Shown piece by piece: positions 1 through 5,530 of a stretch of 6,570 nt of DNA. The notes below the pieces were generated by a model. The model was not told where the DNA came from, did not search any database, and worked only from the letters and a program-made list of their open reading frames with translations. How positions within the stretch are numbered: the first letter of the stretch is position 1; each line of letters begins with the position of its first letter. Both the position numbers and the translations under genes were made by a program. The stretch comes from Bradymonadales bacterium (GTDB lineage Bacteria > Myxococcota > Bradymonadia > REDH01), in NCBI GenBank assembly GCA_947483645.1, contig CANKLS010000063.1, positions 1 through 6,570 on the forward strand. Direction: 5' to 3'.

Positions 1-150
1 CTCGATGCAGGAGTGGAGCACGCCGTGATCCGTGATGGCCACCGCGTTCATCCCCAGCTTCGCCGTCCGCTTGATCAGCGCCCCCACCTTCACGGTGGAA
101 TCCAGCATGGAGTAGTGGCTGTGAACGTGCAGGTGAACGAATGACGACAT
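1..150 (-). CDS. dnaE: DNA polymerase III alpha subunit, N-terminal fragment (PHP domain), cut by left edge
   Basis: This is the first 50 codons of the replicative DNA polymerase catalytic subunit; the rest lies left of the window. The product begins [17 protein letters not shown], the standard opening of the DnaE PHP domain. The HxH pair (His8, His10) and the Asp41-His42 pair in VAITDHG are PHP metal-site positions. The motif [12 protein letters not shown] is also typical of DnaE1-type polymerases. DnaE2 enzymes usually open differently, so the main replicative enzyme is favoured. The ATG at 150 is supported by a TAAGGGG Shine-Dalgarno (164-158) with 7-base spacing. The segment after the DH pair (GVLHSCIE) departs from the common GNLFGAIE, but nothing looks broken. 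It is divergent from the lipoprotein gene at 373. PolX or another PHP protein is a less likely alternative. Confidence 0.88.
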   Translation of the reverse strand, partial: MSSFVHLHVHSHYSMLDSTVKVGALIKRTAKLGMNAVAITDHGVLHSCIE

Positions 151-178
151 ACGGTGGCCCCTTAGGTTGCGAGCACAT

Positions 179-206
179 GCTGTAGGCCCGCCCCCCCCGC
201 CGTCAA
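179..206 (-). promoter_or_regulatory. Candidate dnaE promoter with poly-G in the spacer
   Basis: Read on the minus strand, TTGACG (206-201) matches five of six bases of the sigma-70 -35 box. It is followed after 16 bases by TACAGC (184-179), a weak -10 matching three of six. The spacer contains an uninterrupted run of eight G (plus-strand C at 191-198). The -10 sits about 28 bases upstream of the dnaE start codon, a sensible distance. The -35 is good and the -10 is poor, so this is a candidate only. Confidence 0.35.
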
Positions 207-256
207 CCGCAACCGTCGCTCTTTGGTTGCAGGCAGCCAGCCTCTCCAGTCACATC

Positions 257-285
257 TTGTTTCAGGCTTGCAAACCGATTACAGC
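257..285 (+). promoter_or_regulatory. Weak candidate promoter for the repeat lipoprotein
   Basis: TTGTTT (257-262), a 17-base spacer and TACAGC (280-285) lie about 87 bases upstream of the lipoprotein start. The -10 is the same hexamer as in the divergent candidate dnaE promoter. Only three of six bases match consensus in each box, so support is thin. It would imply a 5' leader of roughly 80 bases. Confidence 0.22.
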
Positions 286-336
286 GGAACACTTGTGGGT
301 TTCCGCTGCGGACGGTTCCACGCTCACTGCAACAAC

Positions 337-353
337 GCTGAGACTGTCTCGGC
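337..353 (+). promoter_or_regulatory. Hairpin / dyad just upstream of the lipoprotein ribosome binding site
   Basis: GCTGAGACTGTCTCGGC can fold as a 7-pair stem (one G-U pair) with a three-base CTG loop. In DNA it contains the perfect dyad GAGAC-T-GTCTC (340-350). It ends five bases before the Shine-Dalgarno at 359. It could be an operator, an mRNA structure influencing translation or stability, or chance. Confidence 0.3.
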
Positions 354-358
354 AATTT

Positions 359-364
359 GGAGGA
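359..364 (+). promoter_or_regulatory. Strong ribosome binding site fixing the start at 373
   Basis: GGAGGA lies 8 bases before the ATG at 373. The open frame extends upstream to an ATG at 223, but those 50 residues have no signal-peptide character, whereas the ATG at 373 is followed directly by a lipoprotein signal. This site therefore decides the start. Confidence 0.85.
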
Positions 365-372
365 ATGTCCCG

Positions 373-1581
373 ATGAAGAAGCTCTCTCTGTTGATGGCAC
401 TTGGACTTGGTCTTGGAGTAGTCGGCTGCGGTGACGACGAGGCAGAGACCTCGACGACCGACACCGGCACCACCGACACCGGTACCACCGACACCGGCTC
501 CACCGACACCGGCACCACCGACACCGGTACCACCGACACCGGCACCACCGACACCGGCACCACCGACACCGGCACGGTCGACACCACGCCCGTCCCCACG
601 GACGAGCAGTACTCGGGTCCCTTCTCCTACGTCTGGCGCATCCAGCTTCCCCAGTCGGGCACCGACGCGGAGTGCTGCTTTGACTTCACCGGCGACGGCG
701 TCACCGACAATGGTCTCGGCACCCTCACCGGCGCCCTCGGCGCCATCTCGCCCGACACCGACATTCAGGCGACGCTCGACAGCGCCGTGGCCGATGGCGA
801 CATCGCCCTCCTCCTCGAGTACGCTGGCCTTGACGAGACCACCAAGACGGGCGCGACCCAGCTCTGGTTCTACCTCGCCACCAACGACGTCGACGGCGAC
901 GGCTCGGGCGACCAGACGTGGGACCCCGCCCTCAAGGCCGGCGAAGGCATCTTCCAGGTGCAGCCCACCTCGCTTGCCGCCGATGGCAGCCCGCTCATCA
1001 AGTTTCAGTCGGCAGCGATCAACTCCGACCTGCTGAGCGCGGGTCCCGGCGACTTCCCCCTCACCATCCCGATCCCGGGCCTCCTCACGCTTGATGTCAC
1101 CATCAAGCAGGCCCAGATCGAAGCTGACGTTCGCCCCGAGGCTTCGGGCATCTTCACCAACGACGCCGACATCGACTCCGATGGCGACGGCACCCCCGAA
1201 GTCTGGGGCGGCGGCAAGCTCGGCGGCGTCATCCCCGTTGAGCAGGTCATCGGCATCCTCAACGACCTCGCCAACGACTGCGCCTGCGCTGGCATCGCCC
1301 CCGACGACGCCGTCATCATCGCCGGTGAGGGCACCGACCAGTACGACGTCGCTTGCGACCCGAACATCACCATCAACGACGGCGCTTGCACCGACGCCGA
1401 TGGCCTGATCTGCGGCAACCTCTCCACCGTCTGCGGCTTCGCTCCCGCCCTGCCCACGCTCGGCCTCATCGACGTCGACACCAACGGCAACACGATCCCC
1501 GACGCCATCTCCGTTGGCCTTCGCCTCTCGATGTCGGGCGCGGCCCTCGCCGCCACCCCCGTCGCTCCTGCTGCCCCCTAA
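373..1581 (+). CDS. Predicted lipoprotein with TTDTG repeats and calcium-loop-like motifs, function unknown
   Basis: This 402-residue protein begins MKKLSLLMALGLGLGVVGC: a charged N-terminus, a hydrophobic core and a lipobox (VVGC) ending at Cys19, so it should be lipidated and exported. Residues 28-67 are eight five-residue units (seven TTDTG, one STDTG), probably an extended, acidic, flexible spacer between membrane anchor and body. The body (about 80-402) has Asp/Gly-rich motifs resembling thrombospondin type 3 or dockerin calcium loops: DFTGDGVTD (104-112), DVDGDGSGD (172-180), DIDSDGDGTPE (266-276) and DVDTNGNTIPD (367-377). Eight cysteines follow Cys19 (101, 102, 303, 305, 328, 339, 347, 354), enough for four disulfides in an exported protein. 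The C-terminus is Ala/Pro-rich. I see no catalytic motif and do not recognise the family. The gene is monocistronic, closed by the terminator at 1616-1648. A structural or ligand-binding envelope role is inference. Confidence 0.88.
   Translation: MKKLSLLMALGLGLGVVGCGDDEAETSTTDTGTTDTGTTDTGSTDTGTTDTGTTDTGTTDTGTTDTGTVDTTPVPTDEQYSGPFSYVWRIQLPQSGTDAECCFDFTGDGVTDNGLGTLTGALGAISPDTDIQATLDSAVADGDIALLLEYAGLDETTKTGATQLWFYLATNDVDGDGSGDQTWDPALKAGEGIFQVQPTSLAADGSPLIKFQSAAINSDLLSAGPGDFPLTIPIPGLLTLDVTIKQAQIEADVRPEASGIFTNDADIDSDGDGTPEVWGGGKLGGVIPVEQVIGILNDLANDCACAGIAPDDAVIIAGEGTDQYDVACDPNITINDGACTDADGLICGNLSTVCGFAPALPTLGLIDVDTNGNTIPDAISVGLRLSMSGAALAATPVAPAAP
454..573 (+). repeat. Eight 15-bp tandem repeats encoding TTDTG, with a 45-bp higher-order unit
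   Basis: Eight 15-bp units of the form ACC-ACC-GAC-ACC-GGC(T) run in frame, followed by a decayed unit (574-588, TVDTT). The glycine codon of units 1-8 reads GGC, GGT, GGC, GGC, GGT, GGC, GGC, GGC. Units 1-3 (454-498) and 4-6 (499-543) are identical except for the first codon (ACG versus TCC), which points to duplication of a 45-bp triplet. Because a 15-bp unit keeps every frame periodic and stop-free, it creates long spurious frames on both strands. Confidence 0.95.
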
Positions 1582-1588
1582 AGGGTGA

Positions 1589-1610
1589 CTGTCACGCTTC
1601 GTCGTGACAG
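1589..1610 (+). other. Hairpin after the lipoprotein stop codon
   Basis: CTGTCACG (1589-1596) pairs perfectly with CGTGACAG (1603-1610) around a six-base loop, CTTCGT. It begins 8 bases after the TAA stop. It has no following T-run, so it is not an intrinsic terminator alone. It may protect the mRNA 3' end or work with the next hairpin. An overlapping dyad GTGAC-T-GTCAC (1585-1595) shares its left arm. Confidence 0.6.
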
Positions 1611-1615
1611 AAGCT

Positions 1616-1648
1616 ACGGCGAGGGAGACCTCGCCGTTTGGCGTTTTT
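1616..1648 (+). terminator. Rho-independent terminator of the repeat lipoprotein gene
   Basis: ACGGCGAGG (1616-1624) pairs perfectly with CCTCGCCGT (1629-1637) as a nine-pair GC-rich stem closed by a GAGA (GNRA-type) tetraloop. It is followed by TTTGGCGTTTTT. The T-run is interrupted by GGCG, so the T-tract is imperfect, but stem, loop and position 34 bases after the stop all fit. It separates this gene from the lipase gene. Confidence 0.85.
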
Positions 1649-1663
1649 GGCCCCTGCATCTCT

Positions 1664-1676
1664 CGCGGATTCCGCG
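1664..1676. promoter_or_regulatory. Perfect dyad upstream of the lipase gene, possible operator
   Basis: CGCGGA-T-TCCGCG is a perfect 6+1+6 inverted repeat in the 76 bases between the upstream terminator and the lipase start. It is too tight to form an RNA hairpin, but it fits a dimeric regulator site. A possible -10 (CATACT, 1695-1700, four of six consensus bases) lies downstream with no recognisable -35, which the dyad region would overlap. Both assignments are tentative. Confidence 0.3.
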
Positions 1677-1724
1677 TCAAGGGTGTAGATACTTCATACT
1701 TCCAACCCTGACCCGGTGCGGCTC

Positions 1725-4259
1725 ATGAAGACGAATGCCCTCCTCGCCCTGACCCTCTCGCTCCTCGCCGCCTGCGCAGCATTCTCGGATCCGGATGCCA
1801 TCGACCTCCCAGACGCTGTAGAAGGGTCTGGCAGAGGCCCCGGCGGAAGCGACGCAGGCACCGACGCCGGCGGAACCCTGCCGAACGGCACACCTGTCGG
1901 ACCCGACGGACGCCCCGTTGTCGGCGCCCTCCTCGGAGACAGCTGCATCGCCAGCGCCGAGTGCCGCTCCAACCTCTCCTGCATCGGTAACGTCTGCCTG
2001 CCCACGGCCAGCCGCCAGCTGGGCGAGAGCTGCATCATTAGCGGAGAGTGCGCAGACGGCCTCGTCTGCGGCACCACCAGCCAGTGTTTCGAGGCCGGGC
2101 CCGGCGTCGACGGCTCACCCTGCACACAGGCCCAAGACTGCGGCGAAGGCCTGCGCTGCTCCTACCGAGGCCTTGGCGGCTTCTGTGAGACGCCAGGAAC
2201 CCTCGACATCGGCGAGGCCTGCGCCACCTCCTCGGACTGCGCCGCTCCCCTGCTCTGCGGCGTGGAGGGGCTCTGTCTGCTGCCCGCCTCCGGCTTCCCC
2301 TTCCTGCCCGACACCGAGTGCGCCAACCCCGCCGACGAGACGGGACCCTTCCGCATCTTCTTCGAGGTCCCGAAGGCAGGAGAGCCGCTCGCCGATTTCT
2401 TTCGCCTCCCCTTCCCCAACGACATCCGCCGCACCGAGACCGGCGTGAACCTCGATGGCTTCCCCGACCCCGGCGTCCGCTTCCTCGGCGGCGATGTGCT
2501 CGGCAGCTACCTTCGCACCCTGCGCGGCAGCAACGAGGGGTTCTCGACCAACCCCACCATCTACTTCCGCTTTTCTAGTGCCCCCAAATTCGACACGATC
2601 CAGGGCGGAACAGGCGGTTCGCTCCGCATCGTCAACATCACGCCCACCTCGCCCAGCTTCGGCCGCGGCGCCTCGATCGGCTGGAGCGTCACCAACGGGA
2701 GGAGCAAGTTCATCTGCCACAACTATGTGGCCATTCACCCCTCCTTCCGCTCGCCGCTCGAGCCCAACACCACCTACGCCGTCTACCTGACTGACGCAGT
2801 GTTCAACGACGATAACGATCGCCTGGTACAGGACGCAGACTTCGCCGCGGTCATCGGTTCGTCAGCCCCCACGGAGCCCGAACTCCTCGACGGCTGGAAC
2901 AAGTATGCTCCGCTCCGAGCCTTCCTTGCCGCGGAGGGCACCGCCACTTCGAGCATCATGGGCGCCGTGGTCTTCACCACCATGGACCCCATCGCGCCGG
3001 CGCGCGCGCTCCGCCCCGCAGTGCGTGAACTGCCCACCCCAGCGCTCGCTAGCCTCCGCCCCTGTTCGACCGCCGCCGGCGCCTCGGACGATGACCGCTG
3101 CTCGGCCGTGCAAGGCGACTTCACCGAACTCCACGCCACCGTGGCCGCCCCCATCTTCCAGGCTGGCACCCGCCCCTACTTCGAAGAGGCGCAGGGCGGC
3201 GACGTTGAGATCGCCGCCGGCAAAGCCATCGTTCAGGGCAGCGAGCAGCTTCGGCTGAGCCTCACCATCCCCTCGGGCGAGATGCCCGCCGATGGCTGGC
3301 CCGTTGTCCTCTACGCGCACGGAACCGGCGGAAGCTTCCGCAGCGGCATCGACGACGGCACCGCCGGTCGCATGAGCTCGATCATCGTCGATGGTCAGCC
3401 CGTGAAGGCCGCACTCATCGGCTACGACGGCGTGCAGCATGGGCCGCGGCGCGGGCCCTCCGAGCGCGACCCTGCAACCCTCTTCTTCAACTTTGCCAAC
3501 CCCAAGGCGGCCCGCGGCAATACCCTCCAGGGGGCAGCGGATCTCCACCTGCTTACCTACCTCGCCGAGAACATCGCGGTCGACGCAGCCGCCTCGCCCA
3601 CAGGCCAGGCCATCGCCTTCAATCCGGCAAAGATCTTCCTCTTCGGCCACTCGCAGGGCGCCTCCGTCGCCTCGCTCTTCGCCGCGCTTGAGCCCAATGT
3701 GAAGTCGGCCATCTTCTCGGGCCTCGGCGGATCGCTCATCCTCTCGCTCCTCAACAAGACACAGCCCGTCGACATCGCCCGCGGCGTCCGGATCGCGCTG
3801 TCGGGGTCGCTCACCAACTTCAGCAGCGTGAACGAACTCAACCCTGTCCTCTCCATCCTGCAGTGGTACACAGACCCCGTCGACCCAGTGAACTTCGCGC
3901 CCCTTCTCTATCGCCGGATCCCGGAAGGACGGAACCCGCTCCATGTGCTCCAGACGCTCGGCCAAGGCGACAGCTTCACGCCCGAGCCCTGCATGAAGGC
4001 CTTCGCCGAAGCCGCAGGACTCCCTGCGGGGACGCCCGCCGGCTACACCCTCGCCGACTTCACAGACACCAGGGCCTTCCCTGTCTCGCGCAACAAGCAG
4101 TCGAGCCTCAGCGTGCCGGTCACAGCCCTCATGATCCCCTACCTCGCAGATGGCTTCGACGGCCACTTCGTTGCGCAGCGCAATGCCTCCGCGCAGCGTC
4201 AGTGCCAAGAGTTCATCGGGACCAGCATCACCGCCGGCGTCCCCACCGTCACGCAGTAG
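1725..4259 (+). CDS. Predicted surface lipoprotein lipase/esterase: Cys-rich modules plus alpha/beta hydrolase
   Basis: This 844-residue protein starts MKTNALLALTLSLLAAC, a lipoprotein signal with lipobox LAAC ending at Cys17. A Gly/Asp/Pro-rich linker (about 25-65) leads to four four-cysteine modules (71-184). Residues about 205-290, with RLPFPNDIRR (227-236) and a downstream NLDGFPDPG stretch, resemble the N-terminal domain of bacterial surface lipases (Lipase_bact_N, VolA-like); this is from memory. The hydrolase core shows the oxyanion-type HGTGG (532-536), nucleophile elbow GHSQG with Ser643, probable acid Asp749 (GQGDSFTP) and probable His814 (DGHF). It likely hydrolyses an ester such as a lipid or lysophospholipid outside the cytoplasm; the substrate is not readable. 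The ATG at 1725 is preferred because it directly precedes the signal; an in-frame GTG at 1716 is possible, and neither has a good Shine-Dalgarno. The 3' end overlaps the convergent transporter gene by 11 bases. Confidence 0.85.
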   Translation: MKTNALLALTLSLLAACAAFSDPDAIDLPDAVEGSGRGPGGSDAGTDAGGTLPNGTPVGPDGRPVVGALLGDSCIASAECRSNLSCIGNVCLPTASRQLGESCIISGECADGLVCGTTSQCFEAGPGVDGSPCTQAQDCGEGLRCSYRGLGGFCETPGTLDIGEACATSSDCAAPLLCGVEGLCLLPASGFPFLPDTECANPADETGPFRIFFEVPKAGEPLADFFRLPFPNDIRRTETGVNLDGFPDPGVRFLGGDVLGSYLRTLRGSNEGFSTNPTIYFRFSSAPKFDTIQGGTGGSLRIVNITPTSPSFGRGASIGWSVTNGRSKFICHNYVAIHPSFRSPLEPNTTYAVYLTDAVFNDDNDRLVQDADFAAVIGSSAPTEPELLDGWNKYAPLRAFLAAEGTATSSIMGAVVFTTMDPIAPARALRPAVRELPTPALASLRPCSTAAGASDDDRCSAVQGDFTELHATVAAPIFQAGTRPYFEEAQGGDVEIAAGKAIVQGSEQLRLSLTIPSGEMPADGWPVVLYAHGTGGSFRSGIDDGTAGRMSSIIVDGQPVKAALIGYDGVQHGPRRGPSERDPATLFFNFANPKAARGNTLQGAADLHLLTYLAENIAVDAAASPTGQAIAFNPAKIFLFGHSQGASVASLFAALEPNVKSAIFSGLGGSLILSLLNKTQPVDIARGVRIALSGSLTNFSSVNELNPVLSILQWYTDPVDPVNFAPLLYRRIPEGRNPLHVLQTLGQGDSFTPEPCMKAFAEAAGLPAGTPAGYTLADFTDTRAFPVSRNKQSSLSVPVTALMIPYLADGFDGHFVAQRNASAQRQCQEFIGTSITAGVPTVTQ
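1935..2276 (+). repeat. Four degenerate four-Cys modules within the lipase lipoprotein
   Basis: Protein-level repeats have cysteines at 74/80/86/91, 103/109/115/121, 133/139/145/154 and 166/172/178/184. The first two spacings are invariant (C-x5-C-x5-C) and the last gap varies from 4 to 8 residues. Each module opens with Gly or Asp-Gly shortly before its first Cys, as in GDSC, GESC, DGSPC and GEAC. The pattern resembles Dickkopf/EGF-like disulfide modules common in exported Myxococcota proteins. At DNA level the copies are diverged, so this is an old duplication. Confidence 0.85.
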
Positions 4260-5424
4260 TCGCAGCGCTCGTCCGCCCGAAGTAGCGGCCCCGCAGCAGC
4301 CAGACGCCCAAGGCGCACACATCGGCCACCGCTGCCAGCCAGAAGGCCCAGGAAGAGCCCTCTGCGCCCACCAGGCGGCCGCCGATGAGCCCTGCCGCGA
4401 GCCCGCCACAGCCGAGAACCACAGAGGCAAAGACGCTCTGCAACAGCGGACGAGGCGTATGCTCCGCGTAGTGGTCGAGCTCGCGCAACAGCCCTGCATA
4501 CCAGAGCCCGAAGCCGGCAAAGTGGAGGATCTGCAGGAGCACCAGCCACCAGGCCGACACAGCCATCGCCGTCGCGATCCAGCGCACGATGCTCAGCAGG
4601 AGTGACCAGGCGACCACGCCGCTGGCACCGCGGCGGGCAAACAGGCGCGGGGCAAGTGCGAGCGCGGCTACCTCGCCCACGATCGCAACACCAACTGCGT
4701 AGCCCGGGACAGCCGACGAGAAGCCGTGGTCAATGCAGAAGATGGCCAGAAAGAGGTTGTAGCTCATCACCGCCACCCAGTGGCACCAGCCTGAAAGCAG
4801 AAAGAGCCACCAATCCGCGCCCCGCGGGAGCCGCCCGCCGACCGACGAGGCAGCCTCGGCCAGCGGCGTCTCGCGCAGCCGAAACACGAAGATTGCGGCG
4901 AGCATGTAGAGCACCGGCGTGTAGTTCACCGCAATCTCGCCTGCCGCGCCCCCCTCCATGCCCGAGACGGCCCACCCGAAGAGCGCCACCGCAACGCCGT
5001 AGCCGAGGCTCCCCCAGAGGCGGAACGACCCGAAGCGCACCGAGCCGTAGCGACCGACGATCGTCGTATCGAGCATCGGAACCGTGCCCGCCTCCGGAAA
5101 GGCCTGCAGCCACATCAGCAGGCAGACCGCAACAAGCCCCGTCGAAAGATTCATCAACAGCGACAGCAGGGCGCCCAGCCAGAGGGTCACCCGCAGGATG
5201 CCGGTCGGCCGCCCATACTTCACCGCAAGATAGCCGAGGGCCGGCTGCATCAGCACGCTGATGACCGAACGGCCGCTAAAGACCAGCCCAATCTCCGCCG
5301 GCGACATCCCGATGGACCGAAAGTAGAGCGGCCAATAGGTGACGATGAGCCCGATCGCCCCGAGATAGAGGAAGTAGGTGGCGCGAATCGCCGTCGTTTC
5401 CTTCACTGCTGGCGTCCCGTGCAT
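4249..5424 (-). CDS. Major facilitator superfamily transporter (MFS_1-like / HcaT-like)
   Basis: This 391-residue inner-membrane carrier has about 12 hydrophobic helices (roughly 15-35, 43-65, 74-95, 97-110, 136-155, 165-182, 204-230, 238-258, 267-285, 288-310, 328-350, 357-377). The loop after helix 2 (GYLAVKYGR, 64-72) is a divergent MFS motif A. FRLWGSLGYG (134-143) before helix 5 resembles the RxxGSxG signature of the MFS_1-like/HcaT and nucleoside-proton symporter groups. These are usually proton-coupled symporters; the substrate cannot be read here. The length is normal for the family. The ATG at 5424 lacks a Shine-Dalgarno. A GTG seven codons in (5406) has a weak GGGA upstream and still precedes helix 1, so it is an alternative start. 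The gene is divergent from the DUF6178-like gene and convergent with the lipase gene. No terminator is visible after its TGA. Confidence 0.9.
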   Translation of the reverse strand: MHGTPAVKETTAIRATYFLYLGAIGLIVTYWPLYFRSIGMSPAEIGLVFSGRSVISVLMQPALGYLAVKYGRPTGILRVTLWLGALLSLLMNLSTGLVAVCLLMWLQAFPEAGTVPMLDTTIVGRYGSVRFGSFRLWGSLGYGVAVALFGWAVSGMEGGAAGEIAVNYTPVLYMLAAIFVFRLRETPLAEAASSVGGRLPRGADWWLFLLSGWCHWVAVMSYNLFLAIFCIDHGFSSAVPGYAVGVAIVGEVAALALAPRLFARRGASGVVAWSLLLSIVRWIATAMAVSAWWLVLLQILHFAGFGLWYAGLLRELDHYAEHTPRPLLQSVFASVVLGCGGLAAGLIGGRLVGAEGSSWAFWLAAVADVCALGVWLLRGRYFGRTSAATTA

Positions 5425-5507
5425 CTGCGCGCAGCCAAGCCCGCGCCGCGCTCCCCTACCGCATCGCAGATGGTCTTGCTACGCTGCAAAGCCGCGATTC
5501 GCGCCAC
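5378..5507. repeat. 14-bp inverted repeat spanning the transporter / DUF6178 divergent region
   Basis: GTGGCGCGAATCGC (5378-5391) has an exact reverse complement, GCGATTCGCGCCAC (5494-5507). The left copy lies inside the transporter gene (codons for residues 12-16, AIRAT). The right copy lies in the 106-base intergenic gap, 23 bases before the proposed TTG start of the plus-strand gene. Relative to each gene's reading direction the motif is in the same orientation. The arms are 102 bases apart. Confidence 0.7.
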
Positions 5508-5530
5508 TCCTCCTGTGCCCCGGCCTCGGC

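Noticed and set aside
209..230. GCAACC ... GGTTGC inverted pair in the dnaE/lipoprotein gap (third copy of GGTTGC at 165-170)
   Set aside because: The arms are only six bases with a ten-base loop. This is too weak to call a site, though three copies in 66 bases may be noted.
223..372. 50-residue N-terminal extension of the lipoprotein
   Set aside because: The lipoprotein signal begins exactly at the ATG at 373, behind a GGAGGA at 8-base spacing. The extension carries no signal features and covers likely promoter DNA.
431..1036. 201-codon plus-strand frame rich in PPTPAPPTP
   Set aside because: It is the +1 reading of the TTDTG repeat inside a better supported gene, with no ribosome binding site.
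262..1680. 472-codon open frame on the minus strand opposite the repeat lipoprotein
   Set aside because: Its product is Gly/Val/Ala/Asp-rich with repeated VGGAG blocks, which are the antisense reading of the 15-bp repeat. The opposite strand has a strong ribosome site, lipobox and terminator, so this is a GC-rich shadow.
4012..4029. Perfect 7-pair hairpin CCGCAGG-ACTC-CCTGCGG near the lipase 3' end, considered as terminator for the convergent transporter
   Set aside because: There is no T-run on either strand after the stem, and the sequence simply encodes the repetitive AAGLPAG segment.
2862..4520. 552-codon open frame on the minus strand opposite the lipase and transporter 3' end
   Set aside because: It overlaps two well-supported genes and its composition (Arg/Gly/Glu-rich, low complexity) shows no domain. 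It arises from GC-skewed third positions.
4602..5261. 219-codon plus-strand frame opposite the transporter
   Set aside because: Arg/Pro/Ser/Ala-rich product with no domain, lying fully antisense to a clear 12-helix MFS protein.
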